Source: JAZDFH01 sp043808035 (lineage in GTDB: Bacteria; Patescibacteriota; Minisyncoccia; UBA6257; Colwellbacteraceae). From it: DNA of 6,489 nt. The first letter of the stretch is position 1. Each line of letters starts with the position of its first letter. The notes under the pieces were generated by a model. The model was not told the origin of the DNA, did not search any database, and saw only the letters and a program-made list of their open reading frames with translations. Shown piece after piece: positions 1 to 5,657 of this stretch. Location of the stretch: assembly GCA_043808035.1 (NCBI GenBank), contig JAZDFH010000011.1, forward strand, positions 1 through 6,489, written 5' to 3'. Position numbers and translations under genes: made by a program.

Positions 1-9
1 ACTCGTAAT

Positions 10-60
10 GTGATTATCGTTCATTGTTATTGTCATTAATACTCATGGTATGATAATCAC
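10..60. repeat. 9-bp inverted repeat, 33-nt spacer
   Basis: GTGATTATC at 10-18 is the exact reverse complement of GATAATCAC at 52-60. The repeat lies just left of the strong terminator at 66-90. It could be an operator-like dyad or a weak stem at the 3' end of a transcript coming from the left. Frame 1 is open from the window edge to a TAA at 37-39 and could be the last 12 codons of a plus-strand gene, but that is too short to call. No function is assigned. Confidence 0.3.
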
Positions 61-65
61 CCAGC

Positions 66-90
66 AAAAAGGAGCTTTCAGCTCCTTTTT
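66..90. terminator. Bidirectional Rho-independent terminator
   Basis: AAAAAGGAGC (66-75) pairs perfectly with GCTCCTTTTT (81-90) around a 5-nt loop; one more A-T pair could close the loop further. The A-run before and the T-run after the GC core give a U-tract in both directions. It can therefore serve the minus-strand DUF134 gene ending at 267 and any plus-strand gene arriving from outside the window. This is the clearest terminator in the window. Confidence 0.85.
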
Positions 91-144
91 GTGTTGGAAT
101 GGGTTTTTATTTCAGGCTACTTGTGTGTTGGACAAGACTATCAG

Positions 145-169
145 TTGCAAAAATACCCATATTTTGCAA
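145..169. repeat. 8-bp perfect dyad, possible operator
   Basis: TTGCAAAA (145-152) and TTTTGCAA (162-169) are exact reverse complements, separated by the 9-mer ATACCCATA (153-161). No T-run follows on either strand, so it is a poor terminator. The same 9-mer and a TTGCAA hexamer recur at 947-970 in the promoter upstream of the DUF5320 gene, which makes a shared protein-binding site possible. The rest of 91-266 holds no gene that can be supported. Confidence 0.35.
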
Positions 170-266
170 TACTTATGATAATAGGGTGACACATATGGTT
201 CGAATCGCTTAAACACCGCATTATTAAAGCGGATATTTTTGATGAGAATATCTGAAATAATCTTTC

Positions 267-563
267 TCACGATAAACTTTGGGAATCATCCTTCACAACC
301 TTGATCGCTTTGCCCGTAATCAATGCATCTGATATTTTCCGATATGCAGATGATAAGATTCTCTGGAATGTGCTTTGTGATGTCCCCATCTTTTCGGCAC
401 ATTGTGTTTGTTCAAGTTTTTCAATATTCTTTAAACGAAGTGCTTCCAATTCCTCCAGAGATAATTCAACAACCTCTAAAGACCTCATGGGGACTCCTTG
501 CGGCTTAAAAAAAACAATATCCGGATTAAATCCAATTTTTCTACAACGTTTTGGTCTTGGCAT
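267..563 (-). CDS. DUF134 family helix-turn-helix protein
   Basis: This 98-residue protein matches the DUF134 family along its whole length. It has the family's N-terminal MPRPKRCRKI, then FFKPQGVPM (18-26), then an acidic Leu-rich segment with ELEALRL (38-44). The helix-turn-helix-like part carries AEKMGTSQSTFQRIL (56-70), similar to a sigma-70 region 4 fold. ALITGKAI (80-87) is the typical family ending. The ATG at 563 was chosen because family members begin MPRPK; a GTG at 599 would add 12 residues reading back into the preceding hairpin. The family's role is not established; DNA binding is inferred from the fold, and Cys7 and Cys55 could sense metal or redox state. It lies downstream of the DUF5320-type gene, separated by a terminator-like hairpin, and its transcript probably ends at the 66-90 terminator. 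No convincing Shine-Dalgarno site precedes it. The family call is firm; the function is open. Confidence 0.9.
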   Translation of the reverse strand: MPRPKRCRKIGFNPDIVFFKPQGVPMRSLEVVELSLEELEALRLKNIEKLEQTQCAEKMGTSQSTFQRILSSAYRKISDALITGKAIKVVKDDSQSLS

Positions 564-595
564 ACTACTATTATGATATAGGTAAACAAAGAAAA

Positions 596-628
596 CCACC
601 CACGGTTCGCATGCTAAACAATGGGTGG
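596..628 (-). terminator. Intrinsic terminator or attenuator between DUF5320 and DUF134 genes
   Basis: ACCACCCA and TGGGTGGT form an 8-bp stem (595-602 with 622-629) around a 19-nt loop. On the minus strand the stem is followed by the T-rich tract TTTTCTTTGTTT. It starts about 8 bp after the stop codon of the DUF5320-type gene, as expected for a terminator. The loop contains the palindrome GCATGC (608-613) within the weak dyad TTCGCATGCTAA. Since DUF134 starts only 32 bp beyond and has no clear promoter of its own, partial readthrough is likely, so this may set the ratio of the two proteins. Confidence 0.6.
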
Positions 629-636
629 TATTCTTT

Positions 637-876
637 TTATGTCTGGTCGGCTTCTAACGCAGCTTTTGCTTCTTGAACCGCTTTCAGTTCTCTCTCTAAA
701 ACACTCTCTTCCTCTTTTAACACATCGAGTTCATTACGAGAATCAAAAAATCTTCTCTGACCATACCCGTAGTTCCTGCAGCAACAGCCTCTACCTATAC
801 CCACGTTGCAATTTCCATATCCCCGACCAGTACCCGGTCCATATCCCGCAGGACCTGTTTTATCTAATTGTGGCAT
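637..876 (-). CDS. DUF5320-type Gly/Cys-rich small protein with C-terminal coiled coil
   Basis: This 79-residue protein has two parts. Residues 1-40 are rich in Gly, Tyr and Arg and open with MPQLDKTGPAGYGPGTGRG, the family's characteristic start. They contain four cysteines: Cys23 and a Cys31-Cys32-Cys33 triplet, which could bind metal or an Fe-S cluster. Residues about 48-76 are a charged Leu/Glu/Lys helix with heptad character, probably a coiled coil for self-assembly. There is no signal peptide or membrane segment, so it is likely cytoplasmic. From general knowledge, such proteins often sit near DUF134 genes and NifX/NifB-like iron-molybdenum cofactor proteins in anaerobes; here only the DUF134 neighbour is present. 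It is the first gene of the module, reading from the 942-970 promoter, and a hairpin terminator follows its stop. Biochemical function is unknown. The unusual composition could suggest a spurious ORF, but the family-like N-terminus argues against that. Confidence 0.8.
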   Translation of the reverse strand: MPQLDKTGPAGYGPGTGRGYGNCNVGIGRGCCCRNYGYGQRRFFDSRNELDVLKEEESVLERELKAVQEAKAALEADQT

Positions 877-1260
877 AGTATTTTAATCTTTTAATTAGTA
901 AAGTCAGGTAATCCGACCTTTGATTTACATTACCTATTATGAATATATACCCATAATGGATATATTGCAAGAAAAAAGAAACATAAAATATGTAAATTTA
1001 TGTCTATAATTTCTTGATTTCTTGGTTTTTTAAAAAATAAAATACTGAGATCACTAACAGGTAGTAATAAAATGACTATAGTAATCGACTAAAAATCTTT
1101 TTTATTTAAAAAATATAGCCGTAAAAATAGACACTAAAAAATTGTATAAACCTTTTTTATTCATCTGGAAAATAAATTAATAATGCCTTAGTTTCATTAA
1201 CTCATTCCCATATAATAGTATATCAAATCTTTACAGAGTATTCGAATTTTTAATCCCCCC
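877..1260. other. AT-rich intergenic spacer
   Basis: This 384-bp gap separates the end of the aromatic operon from the start of the DUF5320/DUF134 module, both on the minus strand. It holds the promoter at 942-970, a 7-bp dyad ACATAAA/TTTATGT (981-987 and 997-1003) just upstream of the -35 box, and an 8-bp tandem duplication of ATTTCTTG (1009-1024). There are several A/T runs. A 20-codon hydrophobic ORF (1102-1164, minus) is most likely chance. No GC-rich hairpin with a T-run was found after the operon's stop at 1261, so where the aromatic transcript ends is unclear. No tRNA or known riboswitch shape was recognised. Confidence 0.6.
942..970 (-). promoter_or_regulatory. Sigma-70-like promoter with overlapping dyad
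   Basis: Read on the minus strand, TTGCAA (965-970, four of six matches to the -35 consensus) is followed after exactly 17 bp by TATATT (942-947, five of six matches to the -10 consensus). It lies about 65 bp upstream of the DUF5320-type start codon. An imperfect palindrome overlaps it: AATATAT (942-948) pairs with ATATATT (960-966) and CCAT (951-954) with ATGG (956-959), with a 2-nt bulge. A repressor bound there would block RNA polymerase. The downstream DUF134 protein is a possible regulator, by inference only. Confidence 0.5.
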
Positions 1261-2598
1261 CTACCACCGAGAAACCATGAGAAAGCTGGTATAATTTTCC
1301 TCATTATCCTGTAGATTTTCCCCGATGATATCGAGTTGATACAATGTGCTCAGTATTTTGGGCCCCATAACCGCAACTGTTTTTGGTAGTTTCCGTTCTG
1401 ATAGCTTCTTTGCCACATTCGCGGTATCAATCAAATCGCCCTTGCCACTCTCCAAGTTCAAATGGGGATATTTTTTCTCCATAGTTGTTTTGCACTGCCG
1501 AAAAACTTGGGGATGCGCCATAATCGTTTTTATTTTCTGCGTCTCAACATCTGACCGTTTCATAAGGTAATGCTGAATCTTGATTCCAAATTCTTCGACG
1601 ATTTTGAATTTATACCGCGCCATAGCATACACACTTTCGTCTACAATGCCCCCTACCGAGTTATGCATGGCAAACTGACCATAATCTATCTTTCCTTTAT
1701 GTAACTCGCTTAACACACGTTCTGTCGTATAGAGATAGCGAACTTCGTATTTTTGTATGCCTTTTTCCGCAACATAGTGTTGAAGCGCTTGTTCATTAAA
1801 GCTCCCCACACCTCCTTGAATGCCAAAAACTATTTTGTCGGGATACAACCGTTTTGGAAGCAATTTGCCATAAACTTTATCGTACGCGTCTCCTATCTTC
1901 AACCGCATGTGGGGCGTATACGGATTGTATGTTTGTAAATCGGAAAACAGCTGCCATGTATCATTACACGTCTGTTCCATAATCTCGCGTAATTTACATG
2001 CACCAAGTGTATCGATGTCTGTTGAACCGAATTTATATTCACCCAACAAGCGTCCGATAAAATGAGCCACACCTTGAGACGACGCGGCTTGTTTGTCGTG
2101 ATCTCGAGAGGATAAAGAAACCACGCGAAGTCCCTTTTGTTTAAAATATTTTTTCCAGAACAAACCGGTTTTATTCGATACCATACAAGTATCAAAAACA
2201 ATAGGCAACCCATTAAATCCGTTTTTCGAACTATCGGGTCCAAACATAGGATGGGTTAATAAAGTCTGAATCTTAAGATTTTTAAATACTTGCTGAAAAA
2301 TTTTTTTGGGATGTATTTTAACCGAAAGTGTATCAACCAAAACATGCTTCCCCATGATATATGGCTTATGTGCCCGCAGTACCGAATCAAATTCAGAGAT
2401 TGGAACACAATAAAAAATAGTATGGATTTTATCTTGCGGGTATACTTCCTCTAAACTTTTTGCTATATGCGTTCTTTTATTAATCAAATTTTTATCAATC
2501 GGGTTTTTATCAAACACGATGATATCAAAATCGTCCTTTAACAGTCGATATAACGTTTTTCCAAATCTTCCGAACCCTACAATTGATACTGATTCCAT
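1261..2598 (-). CDS. tyrA-pheA: TyrA-PheA fusion: prephenate dehydrogenase + prephenate dehydratase
   Basis: This 445-residue protein joins the two enzymes that split prephenate toward tyrosine and phenylalanine. Residues 1 to about 250 are TyrA-like: a Rossmann motif GFGRFG (8-13), Asp30 at the end of strand 2 (favouring NAD), THPMFGPDS (115-123), DHDKQAASSQGVAHFIGR (166-183, with the family's conserved His179), and YNPYTPHMR (224-232). Residues about 256-445 are PheA-like: GIQGGVGSFNEQA (259-271), FAMHNSVGG (309-317), MAHPQVFRQC (360-369) and ENYTSF (434-439). The usual PIENS/T motif reads AMHNS and the usual TRF reads TSF; Thr437, the expected catalytic threonine, is kept. There is no chorismate mutase domain between the halves and no C-terminal ACT domain, so Phe feedback through ACT is not expected. 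It is the last operon gene, with the ATG one base after the aminotransferase TAA, which suggests translational coupling. The stop codon TAG runs into seven G residues. The TyrA half is secure; activity of the divergent PheA half is inferred. Confidence 0.88.
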   Translation of the reverse strand: MESVSIVGFGRFGKTLYRLLKDDFDIIVFDKNPIDKNLINKRTHIAKSLEEVYPQDKIHTIFYCVPISEFDSVLRAHKPYIMGKHVLVDTLSVKIHPKKIFQQVFKNLKIQTLLTHPMFGPDSSKNGFNGLPIVFDTCMVSNKTGLFWKKYFKQKGLRVVSLSSRDHDKQAASSQGVAHFIGRLLGEYKFGSTDIDTLGACKLREIMEQTCNDTWQLFSDLQTYNPYTPHMRLKIGDAYDKVYGKLLPKRLYPDKIVFGIQGGVGSFNEQALQHYVAEKGIQKYEVRYLYTTERVLSELHKGKIDYGQFAMHNSVGGIVDESVYAMARYKFKIVEEFGIKIQHYLMKRSDVETQKIKTIMAHPQVFRQCKTTMEKKYPHLNLESGKGDLIDTANVAKKLSERKLPKTVAVMGPKILSTLYQLDIIGENLQDNEENYTSFLMVSRW

Positions 2599-2599
2599 G

Positions 2600-3745
2600 T
2601 TAAAAATATTCTTTTATATTGGTAATATCTGTACAAATACTGACACGGACATATCGTTCTCCGTTAGCGCCAAATGCCGTACCCGGAGTAACAACAATAT
2701 GACGTTTGTGTAACAGCTCTAAAGCGAATGTTTCCGCATTGTCATATGCGTCAGGAATCCGCGCCCATACGTAAAGTCCCCCCTTCGGTAATGAAAAAGT
2801 CAGTCCTGACATCTTAAGATAAGACGAAATACTATCACGACGGTCTTGATATGTCTGGATCATGTTTTGATGCCATATTGTATCAGGATGAAGGAGTGCG
2901 TATGCCGCAAGGCGTTGCAAAGACAATGAAAGTCCTGAGTCTATTTGGCTTTTTACCTTTGCAAACGCTTGTATGACAGGTGCATTCCCCACAACAAACC
3001 CAATGCGATATCCTGCGAAAGAAAATGTCTTGGAAAATGAACCCATCTCAATTGCCACGTCTTTTGCGCCATCGATTTCTAAAATACTCGGTGCACGGAA
3101 ACTACCAAATGTTATTTCACTATAGGCATTATCATAAACAAGCAAAACATTTCTTTTGCGTGCGAGCGTAACAAGCGATTGGAGATCATCCTTTGAAACC
3201 GTTCCGCCCGTAGGATTGTGCGGATAATTGAGCCATATATATTTTGTTTTATTAGTTATCTTTGACTCAATCTCATCACACGAAAACGTAAAACCATTCT
3301 CTTTTGTCACGCCATAAAAAACCGGATTCCCAAAAACCATTCGAACGGATGAGGTATACGAAGGATAACCCGGGTCCGGTATCAAAACCTCGTCTCCTGC
3401 ATCAAGCAAGGTAAGCGGGAGATGCACAACACCATCTTTTGCCCCCAATAGCGGATACAGCTCATTCTCTTCCAACACAACTCCAAACCGCTGCAGGTAC
3501 CATTGAATTAACGAATCTCTGAATTCAGAGATGGCACCATATCCCGGGTACATATATGCGTCCTGTTCATCGATATACTGTTTTAACTGAGTTTGATATT
3601 CCTTGCTTGGCGGAATATTAGGAGATCCCGGGGCAAGATTGAGAACTTTTTTGCCTGTCTTTTGTTCTAACATTTTTACTTCCTTCGCAAGTCGAGAAAA
3701 AATATACTCCGGAAATTGTTCAAGCCGTTTAGAAAAATGTATCAT
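2600..3745 (-). CDS. PLP-dependent class I/II aminotransferase, probably aromatic
   Basis: This complete 381-residue fold-type I aminotransferase has all core motifs. NPTGG (177-181) carries Asn177; D205 and Y208 lie in YDNAYSEI; Lys239 in SFSKTFSFAGYR (236-247) is the expected Schiff-base lysine; Arg247 is the phosphate-binding arginine. Arg367 in YVRVSI should bind the substrate carboxylate. N-terminal segments LNLAPGSPNIPP (35-46) and YPGYGAISEFRDSL (66-79) are like those of the aspartate/LL-diaminopimelate aminotransferase group. Overall similarity is to that broad group, so sequence alone does not fix the substrate. Its position between chorismate mutase and the TyrA-PheA fusion argues for transamination of phenylpyruvate, 4-hydroxyphenylpyruvate or prephenate with glutamate or aspartate as donor. 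It starts 9 bp after the chorismate mutase stop; no Shine-Dalgarno site is visible. LL-diaminopimelate or aspartate aminotransferase activity remains possible. Confidence 0.88.
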   Translation of the reverse strand: MIHFSKRLEQFPEYIFSRLAKEVKMLEQKTGKKVLNLAPGSPNIPPSKEYQTQLKQYIDEQDAYMYPGYGAISEFRDSLIQWYLQRFGVVLEENELYPLLGAKDGVVHLPLTLLDAGDEVLIPDPGYPSYTSSVRMVFGNPVFYGVTKENGFTFSCDEIESKITNKTKYIWLNYPHNPTGGTVSKDDLQSLVTLARKRNVLLVYDNAYSEITFGSFRAPSILEIDGAKDVAIEMGSFSKTFSFAGYRIGFVVGNAPVIQAFAKVKSQIDSGLSLSLQRLAAYALLHPDTIWHQNMIQTYQDRRDSISSYLKMSGLTFSLPKGGLYVWARIPDAYDNAETFALELLHKRHIVVTPGTAFGANGERYVRVSICTDITNIKEYF

Positions 3746-3754
3746 ACAGCTGCA

Positions 3755-4024
3755 TTATTTTTCTTGTATCGCCAGTGAATATTCATGAATCACTTGATAG
3801 ATGCGTTCGACCATCTTTTCATCTAACCCCTCTTGTTGCGCAGATTTCTTACGCGACTCAAGTACTGTATCCCATCGTGCTACATCAAGCGGCGCAATAC
3901 GAGAAGTCTTTTTTATCTCTCCAATTTTTTTCACCACTTTCATCCGCATACCTAATGCATGGATAATCGTTCCATCTATCGTATCGATAATATTTCTTAA
4001 TGTGTCTATTCCTTCTGTATTCAT
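3755..4024 (-). CDS. aroQ: Chorismate mutase, AroQ class (stand-alone)
   Basis: This 89-residue all-helical protein converts chorismate to prephenate by Claisen rearrangement. Aligned to the E. coli AroQ domain, the active-site residues are present: Arg10, Arg27, Lys38, Asp47, Arg50 and Gln87 match Arg11, Arg28, Lys39, Asp48, Arg51 and Gln88. The residue equivalent to Glu52 is Trp51. From memory, an RW pair here also occurs in the AroQ domains of Bacteroidota bifunctional proteins, as does the GLDEKMVERIYQVIHEYS-like helix (66-83). The ATG at 4024 was chosen because AroQ domains begin just before the LRxxID motif (9-14); the open frame reaches back to 4129 but there overlaps the aroC C-terminus. 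The gene lies 8 bp after aroC and 9 bp before the aminotransferase. It supplies the mutase step missing from the TyrA-PheA fusion. No ACT or other regulatory domain is attached. Confidence 0.9.
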   Translation of the reverse strand: MNTEGIDTLRNIIDTIDGTIIHALGMRMKVVKKIGEIKKTSRIAPLDVARWDTVLESRKKSAQQEGLDEKMVERIYQVIHEYSLAIQEK

Positions 4025-4032
4025 ATATGTTT

Positions 4033-5121
4033 TTATGATTTTTGTATTGCCTTCATCCGCAAGTAATGGTCCATGGTAACCAATGCTGCCATCGCCTCGA
4101 CAATCGGGACTGCCCGCGGCACTATACAAGAGTCATGCCGACCGCTCGCTGCAATAGTTGTTTTTTTCCCCTCAATTCCTACCGTCTCTTGTTCTTTGCT
4201 AATAGTTGAAACCGGTTTGAATGCAACCCTAAAATCTATCGCCTCACTATTGGTAATCCCTCCCTGTATTCCTCCGGAATGATTCGTCCGCGTCCTTACA
4301 CAACCATTCTTATCGGTATAAAACGGGTCATTATGTTCACTCCCCTGCATTGATGCCGCAGAAAAGCCGGAGCCAACTTCAAAACCTTTTGCCGCGTTGA
4401 TACTCATCATCGCTTTAGCTAAATCAGCGGAAAATTTATCAAATACCGGTTCACCAAGACCAACGGGAACATTTCTAATAACTCCCGAGACAACACCTCC
4501 AACACTGTCTCCTTCTTCTTGAATACGTTTAATAAGCGCTATCATCTTTTCTGCGGTCTCATCATGAGGACACCGTACAATATTCTTCTCGACATCTTTC
4601 CATGTTACCTTTTTGTCGATGCAAGGTAGACAAACTGAACCAATTTGAGAGACATACGAGAGACACTCGATGCCACATACTTCTTTAAGATATTTTTTCG
4701 CAATAGCCCCTGCAGCAACACGCGCTAATGTTTCCCGTGCTGATGATCTCCCTCCTCCCTTCCAGTCACGGATACCATATTTTTTTATATAAGTATAATC
4801 CGCATGTGACGGACGGAAGACCCCTTTGAGATGAAGATAATCATCCGATCGAGCATCTTTGTTATATGCGAAAAGCGCAATCGGGGTTCCTGTTGTTTTC
4901 CCTTCAAAAACACCCGAAAGAATATGTATCGTATCCTCCTCTTTCCGTTGTGTCGTAATATCACTTTGCCCCGGTTTGCGACGATCAAGCTCTTTCTGTA
5001 TATCATCTTCCGTTAACGCAAGTCCTGGAGGACAACCATCAACAACACAGCCGACACATCCACCATGAGATTCTCCAAATGTTGTTACACTAAAAAATTT
5101 TCCAAATGTATTTCCTGCCAT
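4033..5121 (-). CDS. aroC: Chorismate synthase
   Basis: This complete 362-residue enzyme makes chorismate from 5-enolpyruvylshikimate-3-phosphate using reduced FMN. All three family signatures are visible: GESHG at 16-20, the Arg-rich RRKPGQSDITTQRKEED at 47-63 followed by RPSHADYTY (103-111) and GGGRSSARET (122-131), and RHDSCIVPRAVP near the C-terminus (328-339). His19 and His106 correspond to the conserved catalytic histidines. RHDS replaces the more usual RHDP. Length is typical for the family. The ATG at 5121 gives the standard MAGNTFGKFFSVTTFGESHG start. The gene lies 20 bp after aroK, the widest gap in the operon, and 8 bp before the chorismate mutase. The spacer upstream is A/T only with no Shine-Dalgarno. 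The flavin reductase it needs is not encoded in this window. Confidence 0.97.
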   Translation of the reverse strand: MAGNTFGKFFSVTTFGESHGGCVGCVVDGCPPGLALTEDDIQKELDRRKPGQSDITTQRKEEDTIHILSGVFEGKTTGTPIALFAYNKDARSDDYLHLKGVFRPSHADYTYIKKYGIRDWKGGGRSSARETLARVAAGAIAKKYLKEVCGIECLSYVSQIGSVCLPCIDKKVTWKDVEKNIVRCPHDETAEKMIALIKRIQEEGDSVGGVVSGVIRNVPVGLGEPVFDKFSADLAKAMMSINAAKGFEVGSGFSAASMQGSEHNDPFYTDKNGCVRTRTNHSGGIQGGITNSEAIDFRVAFKPVSTISKEQETVGIEGKKTTIAASGRHDSCIVPRAVPIVEAMAALVTMDHYLRMKAIQKS

Positions 5122-5141
5122 AGTATGTTTTTTAAATTATT

Positions 5142-5657
5142 TTATATTCCGACCATATTGATAATTTCATTAACAATAGTTTCCGGTGTTTTATTATCGA
5201 CGTTAATCATAATATCTGAATATTTTCTATATAACGGTTCGCGGAAAGTATAGAGATCACGTGCCAAATCGACATCTCGAAATAACGGCCGCGGTCTATC
5301 GTGTTGCAATCGTCGTTGCACTTCTTCAAATGACACTTGAAGAAAAATAATCTTCCCCGTCTCGCGTAAATAATCAATATTGATTTTGTTCATCACCACT
5401 CCTCCGCCCGTCGCAATAACCGCGTCCCTTTCTTTCGATAACCGCTTCGCGATTTGTATTTCATATTCTCGGAACTGTCGTTCGCCCTCCTCGTCGAATA
5501 TCTCCATAGTACTTGTCTTTTCACTTAAACTACGAACAGCATCGTCCATTTCACAAAATTTTTTACATATTTTAGAAGCAAGCGCATCGCCAACCGTACT
5601 CTTGCCCGCACACATAAATCCAATAAGAACAATGTTTTTTATTTTTTGTGTCAGCAT
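5142..5657 (-). CDS. aroK: Shikimate kinase
   Basis: This 171-residue P-loop kinase phosphorylates shikimate to shikimate-3-phosphate. The Walker A motif is GFMCAGKST (13-21), with Cys16 where most members have Gly. FCEMDD (34-39) is the FxDxD-like segment with Glu replacing the first Asp and Asp38 in the shikimate-binding place. Arg63 in GERQFRE, the triple glycine TGGGVV (83-88) and the lid RPRPLF (121-126) are all present. The ATG at 5657 was chosen because its first four bases plus three overlap the aroA stop (ATGCTGA, a 7-bp overlap), a typical coupled arrangement. An upstream ATG at 5690 would add 11 low-complexity residues inside aroA. If aroA is interrupted, coupling and transcription of this gene from the native promoter would be affected. 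Confidence 0.95.
   Translation of the reverse strand: MLTQKIKNIVLIGFMCAGKSTVGDALASKICKKFCEMDDAVRSLSEKTSTMEIFDEEGERQFREYEIQIAKRLSKERDAVIATGGGVVMNKINIDYLRETGKIIFLQVSFEEVQRRLQHDRPRPLFRDVDLARDLYTFREPLYRKYSDIMINVDNKTPETIVNEIINMVGI

Noticed and set aside
1..39. Plus-strand frame open from the window edge to TAA, possibly the tail of a gene
   Set aside because: Only 12 codons are visible; a stop-free stretch this short is expected by chance, though the following terminator is suggestive.
192..212. GGTTCGAATC resembling a tRNA T-loop
   Set aside because: The flanks do not form a 5-bp T stem and no acceptor, D or anticodon arm can be built around it.
191..240. AGGGTG followed by a five-codon ORF (ATG at 194) and a weak CCGC/GCGG hairpin, like a leader peptide with terminator
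   Set aside because: The stem is only 4 bp, no gene follows on the plus strand, and the ORF is too short to support.
981..1024. ACATAAA dyad and ATTTCTTG tandem copies considered as a CRISPR or repeat array
   Set aside because: Only two short copies each, with no regular spacing or spacer structure.
1150..1260. TATAAT at 1211-1216 as a plus-strand promoter
   Set aside because: No acceptable -35 box at 16-18 bp and no plus-strand gene follows; such hexamers are frequent in AT-rich DNA.
1899..2243. 114-codon minus-strand ORF inside the fusion gene
   Set aside because: It lies wholly within tyrA-pheA in another frame and shows no recognisable motif; it is a shadow ORF.
4025..4129. 35-residue N-terminal extension of the chorismate mutase
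   Set aside because: It overlaps the aroC C-terminus in another frame and has no AroQ similarity; AroQ domains begin at the Met at 4024.
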